Assembly (NCBI RefSeq): GCF_000220705.2
Contig: NZ_CP023202.1
Coordinates: forward strand, 6,726,501 to 6,790,500
Source: Streptomyces xinghaiensis S187
GTDB taxonomy: Bacteria; Actinomycetota; Actinomycetes; Streptomycetales; Streptomycetaceae
Length of the DNA: 64,000 nucleotides
Direction of reading: 5' to 3'
A program made the translations under genes and the position numbers. Below, piece after piece: positions 16,856 through 24,938 of the stretch; position 1 is the first letter of the stretch, and every line of letters begins with the position of its first letter. The notes beneath the pieces are model-generated. The model worked only from the letters and a program-made list of their open reading frames with translations, ran no database searches and was not told where the DNA came from.

Positions 16856-17533
16856 GTGCCGATCACCACAGTCCCCCACAAGGCCCCGGCGCTCCCCGAG
16901 GGCCCGTGGCTGTTCGCACCGGGCGAGCCGCCACGACCCCCTCGCGCGCCCTCGGGCCCCCCGCGAGCCGTCCTGTTCGACCGCGACGGCACGCTCGTCG
17001 AGGACGTCCCGTACAACGGCGACCCCGCGCTCGTACGGCTGATGCCGTACGCACGGGAGGCGCTGGCGGCGGTACGGGCCCACGGAGCCGCTGCCGGCGT
17101 GGTGAGCAACCAGTCCGGCGTGGCCCGTGGGCTGCTCACCCGGGGCCAGGTCGAGGCCGTGCGGCGCCGGGTCGAGGAACTGCTCGGACCGTTCGGCGTG
17201 TGGGCCGTCTGCCCGCACGGGCCCGGCGACGGCTGCGGCTGCCGCAAGCCGGCGCCCGGACTCGTGCTCGCCGCCTGCGCGCGGCTCGGTGTGACGCCGG
17301 AGGAGACGGTGGTCATCGGCGACATCGGCGCCGACCTGGGCGCGGCCCGCGCGGCCGGTGCCCGGGGTGTCCTGGTGCCCACCCCCGTGACCCGCTCCGA
17401 GGAGGCCGACGCGGCCCCGGAGCGCGCGGCCGACCTGCTGGCGGCGGTCCGCCTGGCCCTCGGCCACCGGGCGTCCGGGCCGGACCGTCCGCCCCGGGAT
17501 GTCCGGCCCTCCGGCGGGGGAGGTGCCCCGTGA
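16856..17533 (+). CDS. gmhB: D-glycero-D-manno-heptose 1,7-bisphosphate 7-phosphatase (HAD)
   Basis: 225 residues from GTG 16856. HAD motif I is LFDRDGTLVED with D42 and D44. The zinc loop specific to GmhB and HisB-N phosphatases is complete: C119, H121, C127 and C129 in CPHGPGDGCGCRKP. Motif IV is VIGDIGADLGAARAAG. The enzyme removes the 7-phosphate of heptose bisphosphate before nucleotide activation. HisB-type histidinol phosphatase is the alternative, but the gene is first in an operon with gmhA- and hldE-like genes. The start is uncertain, since the open frame continues to TTG 16742 with less coding-like sequence. The next gene overlaps by 4 bases (GTGA), so translation is probably coupled. 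Confidence 0.85.
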   Translation: MPITTVPHKAPALPEGPWLFAPGEPPRPPRAPSGPPRAVLFDRDGTLVEDVPYNGDPALVRLMPYAREALAAVRAHGAAAGVVSNQSGVARGLLTRGQVEAVRRRVEELLGPFGVWAVCPHGPGDGCGCRKPAPGLVLAACARLGVTPEETVVIGDIGADLGAARAAGARGVLVPTPVTRSEEADAAPERAADLLAAVRLALGHRASGPDRPPRDVRPSGGGGAP

Positions 17534-18714
17534 TACGCACCCTGGTCGTCCGTCTGGACAGCGCCGGAGACGTCCTCCTCGCCGGGCCCGCGGTGCGCGC
17601 CGCCGCGCACGGTTCCTCGTACACCGCGATGCTCTGCGGACCGCAGGGCGAGCAGGCCGCGCGGCTGCTGCCCGGGGTCGACGACGTCCTCGTGTACGAC
17701 GCGCCGTGGGTCGGCCTGGAACCGCCCCCGGTGACCCGGAGCGGCACCGACGCGCTGATCGAGGCCGTCGCCGCGGGCCGGTTCGACCGGGCGCTGGTCC
17801 TGGCCTCGTACCACCAGAGCCCGCTGCCCGTCGCCCTGCTGCTGCGGATGGCGGGCGTCCCCTGGATCGCCGCCGACAGCGAGCACTACCCTGGGGCGCT
17901 GCTCGACCTGCGCCACCGGCGGGCCCCGGAACAGCACGAGGCGCGTGCCGCGCTGGCTCTCGCGGAGGCCGCCGGCTTCGCCCTGCCGCCCGGCGACGAC
18001 GGAGCCCTGCGGGTGCGCGACGCCGCCGACACCACCCACCTGACCGGCGAGGACCCGTACCTCGTGATCCACCCCGGAGCCGCCGTGCCGGCCCGTGCCT
18101 GGAGCCCCGAGCGGGCCGCGCGCGCCGTGGCAGCCCTCGACGCGGCCGGGCACCGGGTGGTCGTCACCGGCGGCCCGGGGGAGAAGGAACTCACCGCGGC
18201 CGTCGCGGGGGAGTGCGGGCTCGACCTCGGCGGCCGTACGGACCTGCGCGAACTGGCCGGGGTCCTGGCCCGCGCCCGGGTGGTGGTCACCGGCAACACC
18301 GGGCCCTCGCACCTGGCGGCGGCCGTCGGCGCGCCCGTCGTCTGCCTCTTCGCACCGGTCGTGCCCGCCGGGCGCTGGGCGCCGTACCGGGTGCCGCACG
18401 TGCTGCTGGGACGGCAGGACGCGCCGTGCGCCGGGACCCGGGCCCGCGAGTGCCCCGTGGCGGGGCATCCGTGCCTGGACTCGGTGACGGACGCCGAACT
18501 GCTGTCCGCCGTCGGCGCGTTGACGGAAGGCCCGGCGCGCCCGGGGCCGGCGGCCGCGCCGGAGCCCGCGACCGCCCCGGCCCCGGCCCGTGCCCCCGCC
18601 CCGTCCCGCGACCCCGCGGCGCCGCCCGCACCGCACCACCCCACGGCGCCGACCGCCTGCCCGGCCGGGCCGACCGCACCGGCCACCGGAGACCCGGAGT
18701 GGAGGACCGCATGA
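17530..18714 (+). CDS. GT9-family glycosyltransferase (heptosyltransferase-like)
   Basis: 394 residues, GT-B fold. It begins IRTLVVRLDSAGDVLLAGPA, the donor-fold entry typical of GT9 (LPS heptosyltransferase family WaaC/WaaF). The C-terminal domain has the GT9 marks: LVIHPGAAVPARAW, VVVTGGPGEKEL and TGNTGPSHLAAAVGAPVVCL followed by FAPVVPAGRWAPY. GT9 enzymes usually take ADP-heptose, which fits the neighbours. Cysteines in DAPCAGTRARECPVAGHPCL near the end resemble the cluster seen in many GT9 members. The last 60 residues are a Pro/Ala-rich tail of no recognisable fold. It overlaps gmhB by 4 bases and the next gene by 4 bases. Confidence 0.85.
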   Translation: MIRTLVVRLDSAGDVLLAGPAVRAAAHGSSYTAMLCGPQGEQAARLLPGVDDVLVYDAPWVGLEPPPVTRSGTDALIEAVAAGRFDRALVLASYHQSPLPVALLLRMAGVPWIAADSEHYPGALLDLRHRRAPEQHEARAALALAEAAGFALPPGDDGALRVRDAADTTHLTGEDPYLVIHPGAAVPARAWSPERAARAVAALDAAGHRVVVTGGPGEKELTAAVAGECGLDLGGRTDLRELAGVLARARVVVTGNTGPSHLAAAVGAPVVCLFAPVVPAGRWAPYRVPHVLLGRQDAPCAGTRARECPVAGHPCLDSVTDAELLSAVGALTEGPARPGPAAAPEPATAPAPARAPAPSRDPAAPPAPHHPTAPTACPAGPTAPATGDPEWRTA

Positions 18715-19676
18715 ACATCCTGCTCTGGCATGTGCACGGCTCCTGGACGACGGCGTTCGTCCAGGGACCGCACACCTATCTGGTGCCCGTCCTGCCCGGC
18801 CGCGGACCCGACGGCCTCGGCCGCGCCCGCACCTGGACCTGGCCGGACTCCGTCCTCGAACGCACTCCGGAACAGCTGCGCGACGAGCCCGTGGACCTCG
18901 TCGTCCTGCAGCGGCCGCACGAGGCGGACCTGGCCGAACGCTGGCTCGGCGGGCGGCGCCCCGGCCGCGACGTCCCCGCCGTCTACCTGGAGCACAACGC
19001 GCCCGACGGCGACGTGCCCCGCACCCGCCACCCCGCCGCCGGCCGGGACGATCTGACCCTCGTCCACGTCACCCATTTCAACCGGCTGTTCTGGGACAAC
19101 GGCTCCACCCGCACCGCCGTGATCGAACACGGCATCGTCGACCCCGGCCACCTCTACACCGGCGAGGTCGAACGGGCGGCCGTCGTCGTCAACGAGCCCG
19201 TCCGCCGCGGCCGCACCACCGGCACCGACCTGCTGCCGCAGCTGAGCGCCGCCGCACCCCTGGACGTCTTCGGGATGCGCACCGAGGGACTCGCCGCCCA
19301 CCTCGGCCTGGACGAGGACCGCTGCCGCGCGCGGGACCTGCCGCAGAGCGAACTCCACACCGCCCTGGCACGGCGGCGCCTCTACCTCCACCCGATCCGC
19401 TGGACCTCCCTCGGCCTGTCCCTGCTGGAGGCCATGCACCTGGGGATGCCGGTGGTCGCCCTCGCCACCACCGAGGCCGTCGAGGCCGTCCCCGCCGGAG
19501 CCGGGGTCATCTCGACCAGACCGGAGGAACTGGCCCGCGCCGCCCGCGCCTATCTGAACGACCCCGCGGCGGCCGCCGAGGACGGGGCACGGGCCCGCAC
19601 CGCGGCCCTCGAACGCTACGGCCTCAAGCGCTTCCTGAGTGACTGGGAGCACCTGATCGAGGAGGTGACCCGATGA
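18711..19676 (+). CDS. GT-B glycosyltransferase (GT4-like)
   Basis: 321 residues. The N-terminal half (NILLWHVHGSWTTAFVQGPH) resembles small actinobacterial glycosyltransferases that begin with a HxHG element. The C-terminal half carries the GT4-type E-x7-E region: LYLHPIRWTSLGLSLLEAMH, then LGMPVVALATTEAVEAVP, where the nucleotide-sugar diphosphate is bound. There is no signal peptide or membrane helix, so it is cytoplasmic. Donor and acceptor are unknown; heptose is possible given the operon. ATG 18711 overlaps the previous stop (ATGA), and its own stop overlaps the next start in the same way. Confidence 0.78.
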   Translation: MNILLWHVHGSWTTAFVQGPHTYLVPVLPGRGPDGLGRARTWTWPDSVLERTPEQLRDEPVDLVVLQRPHEADLAERWLGGRRPGRDVPAVYLEHNAPDGDVPRTRHPAAGRDDLTLVHVTHFNRLFWDNGSTRTAVIEHGIVDPGHLYTGEVERAAVVVNEPVRRGRTTGTDLLPQLSAAAPLDVFGMRTEGLAAHLGLDEDRCRARDLPQSELHTALARRRLYLHPIRWTSLGLSLLEAMHLGMPVVALATTEAVEAVPAGAGVISTRPEELARAARAYLNDPAAAAEDGARARTAALERYGLKRFLSDWEHLIEEVTR

Positions 19677-20914
19677 CGGCCACGGTGCGGCACGGCGCCC
19701 TCGCCATCGCCCTCATATCCGAGCACGCCAGCCCGCTGGCCGTCCTCGGCGGAGTCGACGCGGGCGGACAGAACGTCCACGTGGCGCACCTCGCCGGCGC
19801 CCTCGCGGACCGCGGCCACCAGGTCACCGTCCACACCCGGCGCGACGCGCCCGGCCTGCCCGACCGGGTGCCGCTGCGCCCCGGCGTCGAGGTGTGCCAT
19901 GTGCCGGCCGGGCCCGCGCGGGAGATCCCCAAGGACGAACTGCTGCCCTACATGCCCGAGTTCGGCCGCCACCTCGCCCGGCAGTGGGAACTGGCGCCGC
20001 CCGACCTGGCGCATTCGCACTTCTGGATGTCCGGGCTGGCCACCCTCCAGGCCGCCCGCGAAGTCGGCGTGCCGGTGACCCACACGTACCACGCCCTCGG
20101 TGCCGTCAAGAAACGCCACCAGGGCAGCGCCGACACCAGCCCGCCGGAGCGGATCCTGCTGGAGACGGAGATCGGCGAGAGCAGCGACCGGATCATCGCC
20201 ACCTGCCGCGACGAGGTCGCGGAACTGGCCGCCCTGGGCATCCCGGCCGGGCGGATCTCCGTCGTCCCCTGCGGCGTCGACACCGAGCGGTTCACGCCCG
20301 ACGGCCCCGCCGCGCCCCGCGGACCGCTGCCGCACCGGCTGCTGCAGATCGGGCGGCTGGTCCCGCGCAAGGGCGCGGCCGTGTCGATCGCCGCGCTCGC
20401 CCTGCTGCCCGACGCCGAACTCGTCATCGCGGGCGGCCCGCCGCCGGGCCGCATCGGCGCGGACCCGGAGGTGCGCCGGCTGCGGGCGCTGGCCCGGAAG
20501 GCGGGCGTGGCCGACCGGGTGCGCTTCACCGGCGGAGTGCCGCCGGAGGACGTTCCCGCGCTGCTGCGCAGCGCCGACCTCGTCCTCTGCCCGGCCGACT
20601 ACGAGCCGTTCGGCATCGTGCCGCTGGAGGCCATGGCCTGCGGGACACCCGTCGTGGCCAGCGCGGTCGGCGGCCAGATGGACTCCGTGGCCGACCCGGG
20701 CACCGGGCGGCTCGTCCCGCCCGGCGACCCGGCGGCCCTCGCGGCCGCCGCCTCCGGACTGCTGCGCAACCCGCAGCTGCGCGAGACGTGCGGGCTCGCC
20801 GGGCGCCGCCGCGCCCTGCTCCGCTACGGCTGGAACCGGGTCGCGGCCGCCACCGAGACCGTCTACCGGGACGTGCTCGCCCTGCGTCCCGCCGCCGTCA
20901 CCGGAGCGGCCTGA
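19673..20914 (+). CDS. GT4-family glycosyltransferase
   Basis: 413 residues with a full GT4 layout. The N-terminal acceptor domain starts IALISEHASPLAVLGGVDAG (GGxxxH-like glycine loop) and continues GQNVHVAHLAGALADRGHQV. The C-terminal donor domain has LLQIGRLVPRKGAA, ELVIAGGPPPGR and the E-x7-E motif in CPADYEPFGIVPLEAMACGT. Close in form to MshA/sucrose-phosphate-synthase-like retaining transferases. It contains a KKRHQG substrate-loop segment in the middle, also seen in MshA-like enzymes. Likely cytoplasmic; adds a sugar to a lipid- or protein-linked acceptor. It is coupled to the previous gene by ATGA and followed after 59 bases by gmhA, which has its own GGAGG site. Confidence 0.85.
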   Translation: MTATVRHGALAIALISEHASPLAVLGGVDAGGQNVHVAHLAGALADRGHQVTVHTRRDAPGLPDRVPLRPGVEVCHVPAGPAREIPKDELLPYMPEFGRHLARQWELAPPDLAHSHFWMSGLATLQAAREVGVPVTHTYHALGAVKKRHQGSADTSPPERILLETEIGESSDRIIATCRDEVAELAALGIPAGRISVVPCGVDTERFTPDGPAAPRGPLPHRLLQIGRLVPRKGAAVSIAALALLPDAELVIAGGPPPGRIGADPEVRRLRALARKAGVADRVRFTGGVPPEDVPALLRSADLVLCPADYEPFGIVPLEAMACGTPVVASAVGGQMDSVADPGTGRLVPPGDPAALAAAASGLLRNPQLRETCGLAGRRRALLRYGWNRVAAATETVYRDVLALRPAAVTGAA

Positions 20915-20973
20915 ACCGCGCCGTTCCCACGGCCGCGCCACCGAACTCTTGTTCTTCCAGGAGGACGAACGCC

Positions 20974-21696
20974 ATGTCTGACACGCTGCGGGCAGCACAC
21001 GAGCACTGCCAGTCGCTCCAGGACGCCCTCGGCCGGCTCCGCGACCGGGAGCTCGGCCTGATCACCGCCTGGGGCGAGCACCTCGCCGCCGTCCTTCCCG
21101 TGGGCGGCCGGCTGCTCGCCGCGGGCAACGGAGGCAGCGCCGCGCAGGCCCAGCACCTCACCGCCGAACTCGTCGGCCGCTTCCAGCGCGAACGCCCGGC
21201 CTACTCGGCGATAGCCCTGCACGCCGAGACCTCCACCGTCACCGCCATCGGCAACGACTACGGCTTCGACGAGCTGTACGCACGGCAGGTCGCCGCGCAC
21301 GGGCGGCCGGGCGACGTCCTCGTCCTGATGTCGACATCCGGGCGCAGCCCCAACCTGCTCGCCGCCGCCGACACCGCGCGCGCCGCCGAGCTGCGGGTCT
21401 GGGCGATGACCGGGCCCCGGCCGAACCCGCTGGCCGCCCGGGCCGACGAGGCCCTGTGCGTCGACGCGGACAGCACCGCGACGGTGCAGGAGGCGCACCT
21501 GGTGGCGCTGCACCTGCTGTGCGCGGCGTTCGACTCGGCCGCGGCGGTGCCGGCGACGGCCCCCGCCACCGCCGTGCCGGCCGCACCGGAACCGGCGGCC
21601 CGCGCCGCCCGGAACGGGAACGGGGACAGGAACGGGAACGGATACGCGAACGGTGTCCGCACGGCGGCGGTGCGCCCCTGGCGGGACATCGCATGA
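20974..21696 (+). CDS. gmhA: Sedoheptulose-7-phosphate isomerase (SIS domain)
   Basis: 240 residues. The SIS fold of GmhA converts sedoheptulose 7-phosphate to D-glycero-D-manno-heptose 7-phosphate. Visible features are GGRLLAAGNGGSAAQAQHLT (phosphate-binding GNGGSA, about residues 44-63), the AELVGRFQRERPAYSAIAL block typical of GmhA, NDYGFDELYARQV, STSGRSPNLLAAAD (second Ser-rich phosphate loop), and the C-terminal QEAHLVALHLLCAAFD with the E and H of the active site. After residue 190 an Ala/Pro stretch and an Asn/Gly-rich tail (NGNGDRNGNGYANG) extend beyond the usual about 195 residues. ATG 20974 has CAGGAGGA 8 bases upstream. Confidence 0.9.
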   Translation: MSDTLRAAHEHCQSLQDALGRLRDRELGLITAWGEHLAAVLPVGGRLLAAGNGGSAAQAQHLTAELVGRFQRERPAYSAIALHAETSTVTAIGNDYGFDELYARQVAAHGRPGDVLVLMSTSGRSPNLLAAADTARAAELRVWAMTGPRPNPLAARADEALCVDADSTATVQEAHLVALHLLCAAFDSAAAVPATAPATAVPAAPEPAARAARNGNGDRNGNGYANGVRTAAVRPWRDIA

Positions 21697-21742
21697 GCCG
21701 CCCCGCCGCCCCGGGGACCGACAGCGCAGCTGCGAGGTGATC

Positions 21743-23287
21743 ATGAACCACCGTCAACCCCTCGTCGTCGTCGGTGACGTCCTGCTCGACCGGGACATCG
21801 ACGGCACGGCGGAGCGGCTGGCCCCCGACGCGCCCGCGCCCGTCGTGGACGTCACCGGCGACCGCAGCCGGCCCGGCGGCGCCGGACTGGCCGCCGTCCT
21901 CGCCGCGGCGGACGGGCGCGAGGTCGTGCTCGTCACCGCCCTCGGCGACGACCCGGCCAGCCGCACCGTCCGCGCCGCGCTCACCCCGCGCGTCCGGCTC
22001 GTCGAACTGCCGCTCCACGGGACGCTGCCCGAGAAGATCCGGGTCCGTGCTGAAGGCCGTCCGCTGGTCCGCGTCGACCGGGGCGGCGGCCGTCCCGGCG
22101 AGCCGGACGACGCGGTACGGGCCGTGCTGCGCGCGGCGGGCACGATCCTCGTCGCCGACTACGGGCGCGGAACGGCCACCGCCGTGCGGCCCTGGCTCGC
22201 GGAGGCCGCCCGGCGCGTACCGCTGGTGTGGGACCCGCATCCGCGCGGGGACGAACCGGTGCCCGGCGCCCGGCTTGCCACCCCCAACGCCGCCGAGGCC
22301 CGAGCCCTGGCGCCCGCCGCGGCGGGTTCCGGTCCGGGGCGTCCGACTGATGCCGGGGGCGGGCTCGTTGACGGCACCGGCCGTGACGGTGCGGACCGGC
22401 CCGGTGCGGACACCGGTCCGGACGCCGCCCGCGCCGCCTCCCCCCACACCGCCACCGACGACGACTCCCTCCGCGCCCACGGCCTGCGCGGCGCCCACCT
22501 CGCCGGACGCTGGCGGGCCGCCGGCGTGGCCGTCACGCTCGGCGCCCGCGGCGCCCTGCTGACCCGCCCCGGCAGCGACAGCCCGATGCTCGTCCCGGCA
22601 CCGCAGATGTCCGGCGGCGATCCGTGCGGCGCCGGCGACCGCTTCGCGGCGGCCGCCGCGGCCGCGCTCGCCGACGGCGCGCTCCCCGAGGAGGCCGTTC
22701 AGCGGGCGGTCGCCGAGGCCGCCGGGTTCGTCGCGGCGGGCGGCGCCGGAAACCCCGCGCTGTGGCGCGGCCGTCCGGCCGCCGCCGACCGCCCGGCCCG
22801 CCCCGACGACCCGTTCGCGCTCGCCGCGGCCGTCCGCGCCCGCGGCGGTACCGTCGTCGCCACCGGCGGCTGCTTCGACCTCCTCCACGCCGGCCACGTC
22901 GGCCTGCTGGAGAACGCCCGGCGCGTCGGCGACTGCCTCATCGTCTGCGTCAACTCCGACGACTCCGTCCGCCGCCTCAAGGGCCCCGGACGGCCGCTCA
23001 ACCACCAGGCCGACCGGGTCCGGGTGCTGGCCGGACTGGGCTGCGTGGACGCGGTGGCCGTGTTCGACGAGGACACCCCCGAGGCGCTGCTGCGCGCCCT
23101 GCGCCCCGACATCTGGGTCAAGGGCGGCGACTACAGCGTCGACGCCCTCCCCGAGGCGGCGGTCCTGCGCCGGTGGGGCGGGCAGGCGCTCGTCCTGCCC
23201 TACCTGGACGGCCGCTCCACCACCGAGATCGCGCGGCGCGCCGCGCTCGCGCCCACAGCCCCCACAGCCTCCGGAGCCGCCGGATGA
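21743..23287 (+). CDS. hldE: Bifunctional heptose-7-phosphate kinase/heptose-1-phosphate adenylyltransferase
   Basis: 514 residues. Residues 1-345 form a PfkB-type sugar kinase: VVVGDVLLDRDIDGTAERLA at the start and the catalytic CGAGDRF anion-hole motif near 295. Residues about 360-505 form a cytidylyltransferase-like adenylyltransferase: GGCFDLLHAGHVG with H382-A-G-H385, and the ending WVKGGDYSVDALPEA and LPYLDGRSTTEI. This is the E. coli HldE order, giving heptose 1,7-bisphosphate and, after GmhB, ADP-D-glycero-D-manno-heptose. A 45-residue Gly/Asp/Ala low-complexity insertion (about residues 195-240) interrupts the kinase half and is unusual. ATG 21743 follows a GAGGTGA site. It ends in an ATGA overlap with the next GT9 gene. 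Confidence 0.92.
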   Translation: MNHRQPLVVVGDVLLDRDIDGTAERLAPDAPAPVVDVTGDRSRPGGAGLAAVLAAADGREVVLVTALGDDPASRTVRAALTPRVRLVELPLHGTLPEKIRVRAEGRPLVRVDRGGGRPGEPDDAVRAVLRAAGTILVADYGRGTATAVRPWLAEAARRVPLVWDPHPRGDEPVPGARLATPNAAEARALAPAAAGSGPGRPTDAGGGLVDGTGRDGADRPGADTGPDAARAASPHTATDDDSLRAHGLRGAHLAGRWRAAGVAVTLGARGALLTRPGSDSPMLVPAPQMSGGDPCGAGDRFAAAAAAALADGALPEEAVQRAVAEAAGFVAAGGAGNPALWRGRPAAADRPARPDDPFALAAAVRARGGTVVATGGCFDLLHAGHVGLLENARRVGDCLIVCVNSDDSVRRLKGPGRPLNHQADRVRVLAGLGCVDAVAVFDEDTPEALLRALRPDIWVKGGDYSVDALPEAAVLRRWGGQALVLPYLDGRSTTEIARRAALAPTAPTASGAAG

Positions 23288-24348
23288 CCTCCCGCGACAT
23301 CATCGACATCACGGCCCCGCCCGGCACCCCCTCCCTGCTGGTGCTGCGCGCCCTGGGCCTCGGGGACCTGCTGACCGCCGTGCCGGCCCTGCGCGCCCTG
23401 CGCCGCGCCCGCCCGGCGCACGAACTGGTGCTCGCCGCTCCGGCCCGGCTCGCCGAGGCCGCCCTCGCCACCGGCGCCGTCGACCGCCTGCTGCCCGCCG
23501 CCGCGCCGGGGCGCGCGGTCCCCGGACGCATCGCCTGGCCGGGCCCGCCCCCCGACATCGCCGTCGACCTGCACGGCAACGGGCCCGAGAGCCACCTGCC
23601 GCTGCGGGAGCTGCGCCCGGCCCGGCTGATGGCCTACGCCCACCCGGACACCCCCGGCATCCCGGGGCCGCAGTGGCGGGACGACGAACACGAACGCGCC
23701 CGCTGGTGCCGCCTCCTGGACTGGTTCGACATCCCCGCCGACCCGGAGGACCTGCGCATCCCCCTCCCCGGCAGACCCTCGCCGGCCCCCGGCGCCGTGG
23801 TCCTCCACCCCGGCGCGGACGCCGGCGCGCGCTGCTGGCCCGCCGACCGGTACGCGGCCGTGGCCCGCGCGCTGCACGCCGCCGGGCACCGCGTCGTCGT
23901 CACCGCCGGAGCGGGCGAGGGCGCGCTCGCCAGGTCGGTCGCCGGACGCGCGGGGCTGCCCGCCTCCGCCGTACTGGGAGGCGACGCCGACGTGCCGTTC
24001 CAGGATCTGGCCGCGCTCGTCGCCCGCGCCCGGGCGGTCGTCGCCGGCGACACCGGCCTGGCGCATCTGGCCACCGCCCTCGGCACCCCGTCCGTCGTGC
24101 TGTTCGGGCCCGTCGCCCCACGGCTGTGGGGCCCGCCGGACGACCCGCGCCACCGGGCGCTGTGGCACCCCGACGGCCCCGGCGCCCGGCCCGGCGACGC
24201 CCACGGCGAACGGCCCGACGAGCGGCTGCTGCGGATCACCGCGGACGAGGTGCTGGCAGCCCTGGCGGCGCTGCCCGAACCGGTGGCGGGTTCCCTGCCC
24301 GGCAGCGGACCACGGCCCCCGGCCGCCGCGGCCGCGGTGAGCGGATGA
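23284..24348 (+). CDS. Second GT9-family glycosyltransferase (heptosyltransferase-like)
   Basis: 354 residues, GT9 from end to end: SLLVLRALGLGDLLTAVPAL (N-terminal GLGD motif, about residues 18-37), then the acidic IAVDLHGNGPESHLPL with the conserved DLHGNG, AVVLHPGADAGARCWPADRY and VVAGDTGLAHLATALGTPSV, then VLFGPVAPRLWGPP. The D/H pair in the GxT/N-GxxHLA motif is kept (GDTGLAH). It is distinct from the GT9 at 17530 and more like the classical ADP-heptose:LPS transferase subgroup. Last gene of the coupled operon. A run of Ala codons ends the protein. The presence of two different GT9 enzymes suggests at least two heptoses, or heptose plus another sugar, in the final glycan. Confidence 0.88.
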   Translation: MTSRDIIDITAPPGTPSLLVLRALGLGDLLTAVPALRALRRARPAHELVLAAPARLAEAALATGAVDRLLPAAAPGRAVPGRIAWPGPPPDIAVDLHGNGPESHLPLRELRPARLMAYAHPDTPGIPGPQWRDDEHERARWCRLLDWFDIPADPEDLRIPLPGRPSPAPGAVVLHPGADAGARCWPADRYAAVARALHAAGHRVVVTAGAGEGALARSVAGRAGLPASAVLGGDADVPFQDLAALVARARAVVAGDTGLAHLATALGTPSVVLFGPVAPRLWGPPDDPRHRALWHPDGPGARPGDAHGERPDERLLRITADEVLAALAALPEPVAGSLPGSGPRPPAAAAAVSG

Positions 24349-24521
24349 CGGACCGGGCGGGGCAATCGTCGTGAAACGGCGGTTTCGGGGCACCTGCATC
24401 GGTGGGCCCGCCACCACCGGGCACACCCCGCCGGGATCCCGGCGGGCCACCGGCGCACCGGCCGCCCCGGCGCCTCCGCCGGCCCGGGCCCCCGGGCCGG
24501 CGAACGGAAGGAGACCGGACG

Positions 24522-24659
24522 ATGAGCGACACCTACACCACCCCGTCCCAGGCCGAGGGCGACCGGGACGACGACCCGATCGAGCAGCAGCACGAGATGA
24601 CCCCGCGCACCACGCCCTCCCAGGCGGAGGGCGAACGGGACGACGAGGACGAGGAGTAG
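24522..24659 (+). CDS. 45-residue acidic protein made of two copies of one motif
   Basis: MSDTYTTPSQAEGDRDDD, then PIEQQHEMTPR, then TTPSQAEGERDDEDEE. The block TTPSQAEG-D/E-RDD occurs twice, 20 residues apart, and the DNA of the two copies is also alike, so it arose by internal duplication. It is strongly acidic with no hydrophobic core, so it is predicted disordered. A clear GGAAGGAG site stands 9 bases before ATG 24522, which argues that it is translated. It lies 170 bp after the heptose operon and 280 bp before the epimerase gene, in the same direction. No known family was recognised. Confidence 0.7.
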   Translation: MSDTYTTPSQAEGDRDDDPIEQQHEMTPRTTPSQAEGERDDEDEE

Positions 24660-24938
24660 CCCGGTGACACCCGGCCCGGGCCGGCCCCGGCCGGGTGTCG
24701 CCGCCCTCCTTCGTGGCGCCCGCCGGGACACCCGTCGGGCGCCGGGACGGGGAGCGCCCGGTCCGCCGGGCGCCGCCCGCCCCGGAACCGTGGCAGGTCA
24801 CCCGCACGGGCGACATGCGGAGCGCCCACCGCTGCCGTCGCACCCCCGGCGGTACGGAGCGGCAGGACACGATGAGCACCGCGGGAACGGGCCGCGAAAC
24901 CGCACGAGCGGCGGATGCCGGAGCAGAGGGAGCCGACC

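Noticed and set aside
24522..24659. Toxin-antitoxin partner
   Set aside because: There is no adjacent partner gene and no recognisable toxin or antitoxin features.
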